From NCBI GenBank assembly GCA_039090855.1, contig CM077011.1, forward strand, positions 18,105,001-18,169,000: a stretch of DNA of 64,000 nt. The letters are read 5' to 3'. Of the stretch, positions 43,541-54,799 are shown piece after piece (the stretch's first letter is position 1; the number at the start of each line of letters is the position of its first letter). The position numbers were made by a program, and so were the translations under genes. Below the pieces are notes generated by a model. The model was given only the letters and a program-made list of their open reading frames with translations, did no database searches and was not told where the DNA came from. This DNA comes from Macrothele yani. Taxonomy: Eukaryota > Arthropoda > Arachnida > Araneae > Macrothelidae.

Positions 43541-44330
43541 GTGTACCAAGACTGGATTAACCATGCACAGACATCCAGCAGAAGGGCTCACATTGATCAG
43601 CCGCACATGTCTGCTGCTCCCGTACTATTGTATCAAGGGTATACCAGGACTGGACTAACCATGCACAGACATCCAGCAGAAGGGCTCACATTGGTCAGCC
43701 ACACTTGTTGGTTGCTCCCGTACTACTGTATCAAGGGTGTACCAGGACTGGATTAACCATGCACAGACATCCAGCAGAAAGGTTTACATTGGTCAGCCAC
43801 ACTTGTTGGATGCTCCCGTACTACTGTATCAAGGGTGTACCAGGACTGGATTAACCATGCACAGACATCCAGCAGAAAGGTTTACATTGGTCAGCCACAC
43901 TTGTTGGCTGCTCCCGTACTACTGTATCAAGGGTGTACCAGGACTAGATTAACCATGCACAGACATCCAGCAGAAGGGCTCACCCTTGATACAGTAGTAC
44001 GGGTCAGCCACACTTGTTGGTTGCTCCCGTACTACTGTATCAAGGGTGTACCAGGACTAGATTAACCATGCACAGACATCCAGCAGAAGGGCTCACCCTT
44101 GATACAGTAGTACGGGTCAGCCACACTTGTTGGCTGCTCCTGTACTACTGTATCAAGGGTGTACCAGGATTATATTAACAATGCACATACATCCAGCAGA
44201 CGGGCTCACATTGATCAGCCGCACATGTTTGCTGCTCCTGTACTACTGTATCAAGGGTGTACCAGGACTGGACTAACCATGCACAAACATCCAGCAGAAG
44301 GACTCACATTGGTCAGCGACGCATGGTTGA
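43541..44330 (+). repeat. 98-bp tandem repeat, eight units, two with a 15-bp net insertion
   Basis: Units start at 43541, 43639, 43737, 43835, 43933, 44046, 44159 and 44257. Most are 98 bp: GTGTACCAGGACTGGATTAA, CCATGCACAGACATCCAGCA, ..., TACTACTGTATCAAGG. The units at 43933 and 44046 are 113 bp. In these, the ACATTGG stretch is replaced by CCCTTGATACAGTAGTACGG, the reverse complement of the unit's own end. The repeat is coding sequence of the Tc1 transposase HTH, but 98 is not divisible by three. Confidence 0.95.
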
Positions 44331-45067
44331 TCCTAGAAGTGAGGGACGGGTGTCACGACTGGTATCTCTGCAACGATGGCCAACAGTCACCCAGCTTACC
44401 CACCAACGCAACAGTGATGCATTTCGACATATTTCCTAGTGCATCTGGGGCCGTACCATGCATCTCCTGTGGTTCTACAACCGGAGACCAAAACGGTGCT
44501 CATGATGACCTCCAATCATCGTGAGCGACGTCTCGCACGGGCCAAGGAACGTCGGCAATGGACACTCGACAGATGCAAGAAGGTGGTCTGGTGTGATGAG
44601 TCACGTTTCTTGCTGCACCATGCTGGTGGCTGGATTCGCATATGGGGGTAAACAGCATGAAGCACTATTTCCTGGTTACACACCTGGTGTTCAACAGGCT
44701 AGTAGAGGTGGGGTCCAATCCCTGGTTGCAGAGTTAGGTTTCAAAAGTCCCTGGCCTTCGGCGCTTTTAAATGGCAAGCCTTAGGTTCGTTGGTTATCAT
44801 CCCACAAACACTGAATGGTGGGCGTCACATGGACTTGTTAGCAGACCATCCCCATCCAGATCTGGAGGAGGTTTACATCGACAACAGTGCCATCTTTCAA
44901 CGGCACAACACAGAGTGTCATAGGGTTCGCATAACTACTAAATGTTTGCAGGAAAACGACAACGAATTCGCCCCATTGCTTTGTCCTTCAAACTCCCCTG
45001 ACTATAACCCAACTGAACATTGGTCGGATAAGCCAGCACGGGATATGAGAACTGCTGATCCTGCTTC

Positions 45068-45296
45068 TTTTTTTTTTTTTTTTTTTTTGATTGGAGGTTT
45101 AACGACCACCGTGAGCAACTCAATGGGCTATAAGCAGTCGCCCGTCCCTAATTTAGGGTCACTGGTTCCAGGGAAGGGAGAGAGCCAGTGCCGTAAGACA
45201 AACACAACATCCATGCCTCACCGGGATTCGAACCCAGACCCCTTCGGACGAATGATCAGAGACCAACGCCTTAGACCACTGCACCACCGGGGCGGC
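45068..45296 (-). repeat. Family-1 SINE inserted in the Tc1 element
   Basis: Poly-T left end (A tail), body, and tRNA-like head at the right (A box TGGTGCAGTGG, one change; B box GGTTCGAATCC). The target duplication CTGATCCTGCTTC is at 45055-45067 and again from 45297. Confidence 0.95.
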
Positions 45297-45530
45297 CTGA
45301 TCCTGCTTCATCGAATGAGTGTGAACTGTCGGAGATGCTACAGCGGATATGCGTCAGTTACCCATGGAAGATATTGGATACCTTTGTAGAATCTCTTCCT
45401 GGGCGTTGGCGAGCGGTGATTGTACTGAAAGAGGGGCCTACACGATTTTAGTTACGTGTTCTTAATGCAAAGTTAATTCAGTGTATATGAGAAAACAAAA
45501 TTATTTATCAATAGTATTTAACTTAGACGT

Positions 45531-45754
45531 CTTTTTATTTATTTTTTTATTCGAGGTTTAACGACCACCGTGAGCAACTCAATGGGCTATAAGCAGTCAC
45601 CCGTCCCTAATTGAGGGTCACTGGTTCTAGGGAGGAAGAGGGCCAGTGCCGTAAGACAAACACATCATCCATGCCTCACCGGGATTCTAACCCGGACCTC
45701 TTTCGGACGAATGATCAGAGGCCATCACTTAGACCACTGCGCCACCGGGGCGGC
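45531..45754 (-). repeat. Family-1 SINE
   Basis: Same body and head as the other copies, with a shorter, interrupted T tract. The B box is mutated (GGTTAGAATCC). The probable target duplication TAACTTA(G/C)AC lies at 45518 and 45755. Confidence 0.9.
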
Positions 45755-47504
45755 TAACTTACACCTCACAACGATTGTGATGATATTGTTCAATGAATGA
45801 ATAATTTTATTAACACAAAAATAGTATTAATAGGAAAAGTTTTATACGTGAAGAACTCATGAACACTTAATAAACGAAATACGAAAATAAAATTTATTTA
45901 GGAATTTTAAAAATATTCCATTAATGAACCAAGCTTAATTACAAGTAACATTTTGTTGAATAGCCAATGTTCAGCGCTTGATGAAAACTGTCTGGCAATA
46001 GAAATTTATGAAACCGATAAACAAACTGAAGTTATTTATTAAAGAAGATTGGTTAATAATAGTAGAAGCATTTTTCATTGGAGTACTGATATAGATTTAC
46101 GGAAGTAAAATACATTAATAAATAAAATTTATCACTGACTAAAAACTTATGAACACATTTTATTTTTTTTTATACAGAAAATTCAGTTTTGTTTGTAGAA
46201 CTTTAAATTCGGAGAGCGAATAAATCTAAAATAATTTAGTGCCTAAAATGAAATTTATTAGTGGCCAATTAAAGGATTCTCCTTGTTATTGAACTAACGT
46301 AAGGTATCATCCATATAGTCATGCTACAAATTGTGTAGATAATTCTAGATATCCAAAACCGGGGATTAAAGAAATTTTATCCAGAGACGTGCGTGACATA
46401 AACAGCAAAACGCACACTATGCGTAAAATGGCGGCAATCTGATACGAGCAGCTGTTATCTAAAAAATACATCTTCCTTAGCAAGAATTGCATAGCAACTC
46501 CGTATTTTATGTTTAAAGCACAGACAATTCTGGTTATTATTTGGAAATGGTATCCTCCTTTTCTATTGAATTGCAGAGAAATTATTTTCTATTGATTTTG
46601 GCATCAAAGTAAACGGGACACGTATTGAGGCAATGACAGCATCAAAGCCTGTTCTAGCTGCCGGCCCCTGGGGCGCGAAGATTTTGCGTGCCTTTGTGTG
46701 CTACATGCATGAATTATTTTCGCCATCTTTCGTTCTTTCTCTTTTCCACATGTTCAACGTACTGAAAAACGCAAAGCATTGCCAGAATCTTTATTCTCAT
46801 CTCACTTTCATTCCCGTTTCTTTTTCCCATCGATTTCGTTCTTTTTTTTTTTTTCGTACTCCTTATCGTACTCACGGTCGTAGAAAACGAACGGGTCCTT
46901 GTTAGTGCTGTCCAAAAAAATTCTGAAATACAATTTCATCCCATAAGAATAAAACAACTGCGAAAACCTGTAAGACCAACTTTAAAATGTAAATTCTTAA
47001 ATAATCTGGATGTAAGGAAAAGTGTGCAGTTAACTTAAGAATGAGACTAAATACGTTCAGTAATTTTTCTCTTAGTTGCAGGGGAGTTTGCTGTGACCTG
47101 ACTTACTCGGATTATTCACTGATAAAAGTAAAAACTGTGGAACCTCTCATATACGTTTTTTCAGGGGATGGCCTTAAAAAACGTAAAATGTATAAACGAA
47201 ATATCAAAATGCTAAATAATATTGTGACATTTTGAATTACTCCAAAAAGAAAAAAGGGGGCGGGGAAAAACTCGTTATTTTAGATTATGGTAATTTATAA
47301 TGTAAGACATACATGCATAATTATATATATATACTGATTTTTTTTCAAATTTTTCTTAAATGTTTTTCATATATATTAGGTGAAAGCCAGTTAATAATGA
47401 CGGGGGAAAATAAGATATGTAGACTAATTGTTTAATAACTAGGTATTCTTTTTTGTTTGTGATGTCAAAATGTGACAGTATGTTTTATAAACAGTTCAAC
47501 AATA
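45755..47504. other. AT-rich stretch, no gene recognised
   Basis: Frames at 46633-46905 and 47041-47235 show no motif. A T run is at 46843-46853. No transposon termini were noticed. Confidence 0.5.
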
Positions 47505-47699
47505 AAACTAGAAAGATGACACCGAAATTTCGGGTGTAATGAGCACGTCTTTTGAATCCGTTCTGATGCAAATTAAATTTATCAGAGCTATTCAAAGTAA
47601 ATGGAACCGGCATGGAAAACAATAGTATCTGACGGAAAATAAGAAGTTTTTCATTTGGGTTTTTAAGCCCGCAGATATATTTGCAAACGGAATCGTGAG

Positions 47700-49240
47700 C
47701 TTACGTCCTCTGGTTGCAGACTGGTGCGTTAAGAAAAATTTGAATTTATATGAGAAACATTTCGCAGCGGAAACTCTCTCCAACAAAGAAAGAATTTTTC
47801 AAATCGGGCGCGCAAAAGCAGAGATATGGGCAGATATAAGATATGCATTTTCCCCCTTGAAGAAAAAACCATGCATTATTTTAGGAAGAAAGTATTCTCA
47901 AAATGTTTCTCGATGTGAGCGGTATCGGTCCAAGAAAAAAAAAATATTTAGTCGAGTTTTCAGCAGCTCAGATTTTTCTGTAAATTCATCAGAAGCAGAA
48001 ATTCACACTTACGCCCCCTGGTGGCCAAACCATCCTTTACCAATTATTAGAAATTATATGAAAAACATTTTCCATCAGGACCTGTATGCGACAGAGCAAA
48101 AAAAAAAAAATTCAAATCGAAGTTTTAGAAGCAGAAATAACGCAGATAACGCAATTTACATTTGCGCCCCTAGCAAAAAGTCTATAATTTACTTGAAAAT
48201 TTTGAATTTATATGAGAAACATTTCGCATCGGAAACACTATCCAACAAAGAAGGAATTTTTAGAATATTACTCCTAGAAGTAGAGATATTGGCAAAAATA
48301 AAATATACATTTACGCCTCTTGGCATAGAAACCATGCATTATTTTAAGAATAAAATATTCCTAAAACGTTTGTCGACGTGAGTAGTATCGGTGCACAAAT
48401 GCATTTTTTTCGATCGATACTTTAGAAGCTCAGATTTTGCTGGAAACACATCAGAAGTGGAAATTAAGACTTAAGCCCCCTGGTGGCCAAACCATTTTTT
48501 ACCAAAATTAGAAATTATATCCAAAGGATTTCCCCATCAGCAACTGAGTCCGGTGCAGAAAGAATTTTTAAAATCGGAATTTTAGAAGCAGAGATATTGG
48601 GGAAAACGCAATTTACCTTTACGCCCTTTAGAGGAAAGTCTATAAATTACTTGGAAATTTTGAAATTATATGAAAAAACATGTCACACCAGAAACTATCC
48701 GATAAAGAAATAATTTTTGGAATGGGACAATTAGAAGCAGAGATATTGATAAAAAATATGATATACATCTACGCTCCGTAGCGAAGAAACCATGCAAAAT
48801 GTTAAGGGGAAAACATTCCTAAAGGGTTCATCTACGTGAGTGGCATCCGTGCACGAAAGAATGTTTTCAATCGAGATTTTAGAAGCTCAGATTTTATGGC
48901 AAATACATCAGAAACAAAATTTAGCACTTACACCACGTGGTGGCTAAAGTATTCTTTACCAAAAAATAGAAACTATATGCAAACGATTTTCCATCAGAGC
49001 TTTATCTTCTGAAGAAAACGTTTTTCAAATCGGAGTTTTAGAAGAAGAGATTTCGGGGATAACGTAATTTATTTTACGCCTCCTAGCGGAAAATTTATGC
49101 GTAACTTGAAAAAGTAACTATACCTAAAATATTATTCCACATAAATGGAATCGAAAGGTAAAATAATTTTTTCAATCGGATGTTTAGAAGCAAATATATG
49201 GAATAAAATGTATTTTGAATTCGACATCTGCATTTACGAC
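47700..49240 (-). promoter_or_regulatory. CTCF-like motif array, minus orientation
   Basis: Minus-strand motifs lie near 47700, 48009, 48162, 48310, 48472, 48619, 48768, 48928, 49076 and 49226. The best is 48009-48027: read on the minus strand, TGGCCACCAGGGGGCGTAA, whose first 16 bases equal the vertebrate CTCF consensus as I recall it. 48472 differs by one base in that stretch. Others are decayed. Function is inferred. Confidence 0.4.
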
Positions 49241-49344
49241 CTCTAGCGGCAAAATTGTACATCGTAAAAAAAAAAGCGAAATGAACTGTCATCGTTCGCA
49301 TATTTCAAGCTTTCCAACGCAAAAAGAATTTTTCAAATCGAACT

Positions 49345-49403
49345 AATAGTTGCCGAGATATGGTGTCGACAGGTGGACGACACCATATCTCGGCAACTAT
49401 TCT
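49345..49403. repeat. Perfect palindrome at the element edge
   Basis: AATAGTTGCCGAGATATGGT with GTCG is mirrored exactly as CGAC with ACCATATCTCGGCAACTATT around a 9-bp loop. It replaces the GTCC tract found at the same place in the other copies. Confidence 0.93.
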
Positions 49404-49609
49404 TTAAAATGTCAAAGTACACGCTATAACGGAACGGCCGACCGCCAAGTTGAGGAGTTGCTAGATACGACCGTATGTGGCGCTCCTATAACTTCGCATT
49501 CGGTGGCGTCTGCTGTGACGCCACGCCGTTATAATTCGCCAGCGTTTCCAGTACCACGCATATCGCTGTTCTGCGACATTTTGTTCTCGTTTGATTAACC
49601 TTGCATATC
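49404..49609. other. Flank of the rolling-circle element
   Basis: Begins TCTTTAAAATGTCAAAGTAC, a string shared with 26488-26508, so this is probably a second dispersed repeat. No coding motif. Confidence 0.4.
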
Positions 49610-50345
49610 CATCATGTCACTGTCAAAACCAGAAAAAGGAAAAGTGGACTTCGAATATCGTGCTTTTAAGGCAGAGTGAAATGTGAATTATTTTGTTTCC
49701 GAATTACATCACAAAGCATTGTGTTTATTGTTCAATGACCCTATAGCCATTGTTAAAAGAGTACACTATACGTCGTCATTACCAGACTAAGCACTCACAA
49801 CAATATTCACAACTCACAGGATAGCAAAGATCAGAAAAATTGGAAACTTTAAAACGGAACATTCCATCACAACGCGATTTATTCAAATTTGCGGCGAATA
49901 TATTTTCTGAGCTCAAAATACAGTTCCAGTAGCGTTTTTCGGATCTTGACGCAAGTGCAGAAGGCATTTCCGTATTTCAAAATCCATTTGATTGTACAAT
50001 AGAGGAGCTTCTACCTAACCTTCAATTGGAAGTGATTAATCTGCAAAGGGATGACATGCTAAAAGGCAAATTTCAAGAGAAGAATTTAACAGAATTCTAT
50101 AAATGTCCTCCAAGCAATGAATACGGACCGTTAAGATATGTTCGGGGATTCTGTGTATCTGTATTTGGCTGCACCTACCTATGTGAAAAGACACTTTCAA
50201 AGTTGAAATACGTAAAATCTTAATACAGGTCAGCACTAACAGATGAACATTTGAAATCAATCTTGATGATAGGAAGTATTAACTTTGAACCCACATTTGG
50301 TGAAATGTTATCCCCAAAAAAGTAATTCCATTCTTTTCATTAATA
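49610..50345 (+). pseudogene. hAT/ZBED-type transposase, internally deleted
   Basis: Begins MSLSKPEKRKVDFEYRAFK-like (one frame change), then NYFVSELHHKALCLLFNDPI with a finger-like CxxC relic. After stops, 49960-50222 reads FQNPFDCTIEELLPNLQLEV, VINLQRDDMLKGKFQEK and FGCTYLCEKTLSKLKYVKS. It ends YRSALTDEHLKSILMIGSIN and FEPTFGEMLSPKK. These are the first and last parts of a hAT transposase group that also gave rise to ZBED9/GTF2IRD2-like host proteins. The RNase-H-like catalytic middle is missing. Stops remove any coding role. Confidence 0.82.
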
Positions 50346-50639
50346 GAGTTGTATTACAAACAATTGTAGCGTTTTTTCAAATTTACTTATTTTTATTACG
50401 TTACATTTTGTTCAAAAAATTTGTGAAAGCTTTTTTATTTTATTTATTTGGAATTCTAGCTGGCTTAACTACTTAACAAAAAAAAACCTACATAAATATC
50501 CTCAAGTTTGTCTCTTGGCCCGCAGAGCCTGAAATATTTACTATTAGATCCTTTACAAAAAATGTTTGCTGACCCGTCATAAAGGACTTATCGGTAGAAA
50601 GTCTTAAAAAAAGGTCTGACAATGACCACAGCAAAAACT
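50346..50639. other. No recognisable gene
   Basis: AT-rich; no motif was seen. Confidence 0.4.
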
Positions 50640-51011
50640 AAATATATGAACAATACAGAAAAGGATACACAAAAGATTTTGATAGAAAAAAGAAAAATTG
50701 AAAAAAGTAGACGCATAAATCTATTTAGGCCAAGTAATCAGTTTTAAAGAAGGACAAGACAGAGAGATCAATAGAAGAATTATCCAAGGTAATACAGTCT
50801 TATGGATGCTTAAAGATTATTTAACCGCTGATCTTCCATTGCGTTTAAAAAGAAAAAATCTTCAATGCATATATTAACCCCGTGTTTACTTATGGAAGTT
50901 AAAAATTGAGTACCACAGAGTGACAATGTAGAAAAAGAACAGTACCGGTAAGAAAGTTATAGAGAAGAATGTTAGGAATAACAAGAAGAAATAGAATTAG
51001 AAATTAAATCA

Positions 51012-52311
51012 TTGGGTGTGTGTAAAAGTTCTACCCGTTTTTGTAATTGATGCAAATTGCGATCGGAGTAGTTGCATCAGAAATGACGCTGCGATGCCGA
51101 ATTTTCGGCGAATAAAGCGTTGCGCAATAGAGCATGTAGAGGCACTAGGTGTGTCCGAGTAAGCCATTCATAACAGAAATCACGGACGGTGTAACATGGC
51201 ATGCCATAAGGAACACATTAGACATTGTTTACTGTAAGAATTCGATAAAGGTGGCACAGCAGCCGCGAGCTTCTCTCAAATGTATGGGGAGCATGCAGTT
51301 GAAGATAGCACATGTCGCAGTTGGTTTCGGAAATTCCGGGACGGAGACAGAAGCTGTGAAGATCAAATACGTCCTCGACGCCCATCCGTTCTTTCTGACT
51401 AGGATGTGGAAAAAGCCATACCAAATGACCCAAATCCAGCCATTCAGGAATTAGAGGAAACGTTGTTGGTACACAGAACAACTGCCGATAGACGGATGCC
51501 TGCGTTTGGGTTCATCACACATTTCGATAACTGGGTTCTGCACCAGCTTTCTGGAAAACAACGGGAGGAAAGAATCCGTATTTGTGTTTCTTTGCTTTCT
51601 TCGTCACAAAAATGAACCGTTTTTGGACGAATTGTAACGGGTGATGAGAAATGGGCACCGTACCGTAATGTAAAGCGTCGGCGGACTGTGTGCTAAGATG
51701 CGGAGCCTGCTGCATGGATCTCAAAAGAAAGACTGCATCGTCAACACGTTTTTTTTGGGGTGGGGGGAGATTTTTTTTTTTTTTTTTTTTAGTGTTTGGT
51801 GGAATCTCCAGGGTATAATAACCAACTGGGAGGTGTTGGCATCTAACAGAACGATAAATGTTGACTTCTGCTGCCAACAGTTGGACAGATGGAGAGAGCA
51901 ACTGACATCAAAGTGGCCAGCACTCGTCATTCGCAAAGTCGTGATCCTTAATAATAGTAACGCCAGACGTCATGCTGCTTTAATTACTCGGCAAAAATTG
52001 TTGGACTTTGGTTGGGAAGTGTAACCTCACCCGGTACATTCCCCTGATCTGGCAGCTACGGACTACCACCTTTTTCGATCGTTACAGAACGCATTCGCTC
52101 TCCAAACTTTCGATGATGTGAACGATGTTAAAATTAATTGATTTTTTGACTCTGAAACACAGGAGTTTTTCCAGCGTGGGATTCACCTACTTATAGACAA
52201 ATGGGAAGAGTCATACAGAATGATGGCAATTATGTGAAATCCTAGGTACGTTATTTGTTGTGTTCTTTCTTGTAGCATACAAAAACGGGAAGTACCTATG
52301 AACACACCCCA
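51012..52311 (+). mobile_element. Mariner transposon inserted in a LINE
   Basis: The left TTGGGTGTGTGTAAAAGTTC, TACCCGTTTTTGTA pairs with the right end, which on the minus strand reads TGGGGTGTGTTCATAGGTAC, TTCCCGTTTTTGTA. The length is 1.3 kb. The LINE reading continues directly on the far side, which confirms both ends. Confidence 0.9.
51120..52240 (+). pseudogene. Mariner transposase, broken
   Basis: The plus strand in shifting frames gives an N-terminal helix-turn-helix (KGGTAAASFSQMYGEHAVED, then STCRSWFRKFRDGDRSCEDQ) and FWTNCNG/VTGDEKW-like coding (the DNA reads GTGATGAGAAATGG at 51640). FFWGGGRFFFF follows with a T20 run at 51772, and DFCCQQLDRWREQLTSKWPA comes next. The second catalytic box VVILNNSNARRHAALITRQ has Asn where HDNARPH carries Asp. 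PHPVHSPDLAATDYHLFRSL keeps the third Asp, and FFQRGIHLLIDKWEESYRMM is the C-terminus. Frameshifts, stops and the Asp loss make it dead. Confidence 0.87.
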
Positions 52312-52664
52312 TATAAGAGAAAAAACAGGAATAACATATATTATAAAAATAATAAAAGAATCAGAGTGGAGATGAGCTGGACATCTTGGAAGACTAAAAG
52401 ATGAAAGTGATTAATAGCAGAATGGCAACCAAGAGATAAAAGGAGAAGGTGACGCCAGAGAAAAAAGATGGAGCGACGACCTTCAGAAATTTAGAGGTGC
52501 TAAATGCTGGACTGAGGCTAATGATCGTGGAAGTTGGAAAATACTGGAGGAGGCCTATATCTTGCAGTGGGTAAACCAGCAGCAGCTCGGTGCAGTGGGC
52601 TAATCAGTCATCCTGTGTGTTGCGTGGTCCTGTTAGTACTACCGACCATCCATGTCAAATGTTT

Positions 52665-52800
52665 TGTTTGCTTCTGGTTTAACGCCTGCTGTGAGCCACT
52701 GGTTCCAGGGAAGAGAGAACGCCAGTGCTGTAAGACAAACACACAACCCATGCCTCATTCGTGACTCGAAACTTGGATCAACTCGGGATACTTCTCAGAA
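52665..52800 (-). repeat. Old family-1 SINE, truncated
   Basis: TTTAACGCCTGCTGTGAGCC, then CACTGGTTCCAGGGAAGAGA and GCCAGTGCTGTAAGACAAAC are recognisable. The B box is lost (CGTGACTCGAAACTTGG). Strongly diverged and partly deleted. Confidence 0.75.
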
Positions 52801-54600
52801 GATGGAGCCTAACACGATCCCTGCTGCCGGGATGATGAATTCGGAGTTTTTCTGATTTTCCGCGTAAGTATTGTGAAAGGATCCCTAAAATCGACCCGGA
52901 TGTATTGAGAAATTTGTAGCTGTCGCTACTTGATGAGGTAAGAAAAGGAAAACCACCTCATCGTAATCCCCATTCCCCGATGTATTCATCTTCATGGCTA
53001 TGCGTAGCTCATGGCGACGAGCTCGTGCGTTCTTCCCTGAACGACACATTCAAAAGACGTTTTCGAAACTGTTGCATTAGACATTTTTTTACATATAAAG
53101 CTTTACAACGTGACAATAGAATGCTTTTACCTACCATCCGAACTTCCCTATTTTGTCTAAAATATTCTGCCCTCGTATTTGTTTAGTTTATAATATGTTT
53201 GGAGACTACAGCGAGAAGTGAATGCTTTCCTTTTTAAAGAAATAAACTATGCAGTAGCTTTTATGAGATCTCAGAAGCAACAAACTGCAAAAGTTCCCTT
53301 CACATCAAAATGTAGAGAGATTTAAAATAAATAAATTATCGGTTGATCGGGAAACCCTGGCAGCCATGAAATTTTGATAAGCAATTTAAAATTCCCATAT
53401 TATGTACTGATCGTATAGGAGTCAGTGAAAAACAAACAAACTTGCTTTTTCTTTGTTCGCAGACATTACAGAAGACTTCATGACTTAAATAAATTATGTA
53501 CTTACGGCGCTAAGGCTTTTATAGCATGCCAGGTAGGTTTGAATTCCTTGAGGATATCTTCGAATTTCTAGCTTAAAACAGAAAAAGGCCGATCCTAAAA
53601 TACTTAATCGCATAAAAACCCATGTAAGATCTTTTGTCTTTAAATTAGATACGAGGCAATAGCTTATTAAATTATGGATTATTTGTTTATAAGCTTTCAT
53701 TTTTTTGAGCACGTTCGTCGGTAAGATGTTGCATAAGAAAAAAAGCTTTGTTTATCCGCCAAAAATGTAGAACTTATCTTTTCTGAGAAAAAATAGTCGC
53801 ATAACAAGAAAAGATATCCTATAAATTGTTTATAACGTTATGAAACAAAATTTCTCCTCGGAGTACTCTATAAATGCTGAGAAACTCAAATATCAAAGAG
53901 GGAAACATTTTTAAAACGTACAAAATTTGAAAACCACAAAATAACGACTAATGAATTAGAGAATTAAAAAACTTGAGCCCTTCTAAGAAACTTTGCTAAG
54001 CTCCTGGAAAACTAAGTAAATTCAAATAAAATGATGCTTAAAGATTAAATTAAGGAAATGAACACTGCATAAAAAAACTTCTAGATGAATCCAGTAATTT
54101 AATTTGAATTATGTAGAACTAACGTGTTCCTAAAACCTCAGAAAACGAGGAAAAAAGTAGGGGACTTGAGATCCTAAGAATTTGTTTAAAGAGATGGAGG
54201 AATGGAACGAGCATAAAACTTTTGTTTTACTGTTAAGTTTTTCTACAACAGGAATATACATCATTGTATCCCTTTTATAGAAGCTGTTCCACTAGAAAAG
54301 AGAATATTCCCCTAGAAAGAAACATCAACCATTTATGAGTCTTTGAATAACATAAAAAATATTAGTTATTTAATAATTTTAAACACGTCAGGTGACAAAT
54401 GTATCTTTGCTTTAAGCACGGATTTCTATTTTTTTCTTGTAGGAGGTAGGGACTATCTTTATTTACAGTACACTATAGGCAAAGTCGAAAAGGTACAGAA
54501 ATTTCCGAAATATAGGAAAAGATCAGCAGAAAAATGTACAGAAATGTAAGTCATGCGACTCCCTGGATGAAATTATTCTTCACGCATACATGAAAAGTAT
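52801..54600. other. AT-rich stretch, no gene recognised
   Basis: Frames at 52980-53186, 53494-53712 (minus) and 54343-54549 carry no family motif that I recognise. No repeats or transposon ends were noticed. Confidence 0.5.
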
Positions 54601-54799
54601 ATACAGGGGTTGGACAGAATAATGTAAACACCACGCTCAGAGACCTGACTTTCAATGCAGCTGCGTACGTCCCAATACGCAAATGCATCCACCACGTTTG
54701 TGTGTGTAATAGCATGGTTTATAACCTCAAGCTTGTTTAAGTGCATTTAAAGTGTTTTGTTGAAAAATGTTTTCAGGGTGACGACGAAATGAGAGATTT

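Larger units (their letters stand above)
43420..45390 (+). pseudogene. Tc1 transposase with amplified DNA-binding region
   Basis: The start of the helix-turn-helix (ASISERATLVGCSRTTVTRV) is followed by YQDWINHAQTSSRRAHIDQP, the segment that is then repeated in tandem. After the array, VSRLVSLQRWPTVTQLTHQR, NHRERRLARAKERRQWTLDR and CKKVVWCDESRFLLHHAGGW (first Asp) follow in shifting frames. A decayed second catalytic region has the DNA-level trace FQRHNTECHRVRITTKCLQE, where the QQDNAPCH Asp is lost. SNSPDYNPTEHWSDKPARDM keeps a Glu in the third motif. The SINE interrupts just after that. Non-functional. Confidence 0.85.
43288..45485 (+). mobile_element. Tc1-like transposon enlarged by an internal tandem repeat and a SINE
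   Basis: The left TACAGTGGGTTATCTTTGCA, then TTAAGACAC, pairs with the right end, which on the minus strand reads TACACTGAATTAACTTTGCA, then TTAAGAACAC. A normal ~1.3-kb Tc1 has been stretched to 2.2 kb by seven extra 98-113-bp units in the coding region and by a 229-bp SINE near its 3' end. Confidence 0.85.
47505..49403 (-). mobile_element. Family-1 rolling-circle element, copy 3, inverted
   Basis: The 3' hairpin ACACCGAAATTTCGGGTGT (47519-47537) and subterminal repeat AGCACGTCTTTTG (47542-47554) mark one end. About eleven tandem subunits on the minus strand follow, up to about 49340. At the other end the GTCC microsatellite and second subterminal repeat are missing. Instead there is a perfect 24-bp-arm palindrome (49345-49403). 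No coding capacity: the 228-residue frame at 47695-48381 is the array read through. Confidence 0.8.
50640..52555 (+). pseudogene. LINE C-terminal fragment split by a mariner
   Basis: Part one (50640-51010) gives, in shifting frames, INLFRPSNQF, QDREINRRIIQGN, DLPLRLKRKIFNAYINPVFT-like and RRMLGITRRNRI. Part two (52316-52555) resumes IREKTGITYIIKIIKESEWR, WAGHLGRLKDE, REKRWSDDLQKFRGAKCWTE and ANDRGSWKILEEAY. Together they correspond to the C-terminal domain seen at 33.6-34.2 kb, but in a different LINE subfamily. The mariner sits exactly between them. Confidence 0.82.

Noticed and set aside
47695..48381. 228-residue plus-strand open frame
   Set aside because: Reads through the inverted rolling-circle array; the repeated KNIF and NKEG-type residues are the tandem subunits translated.
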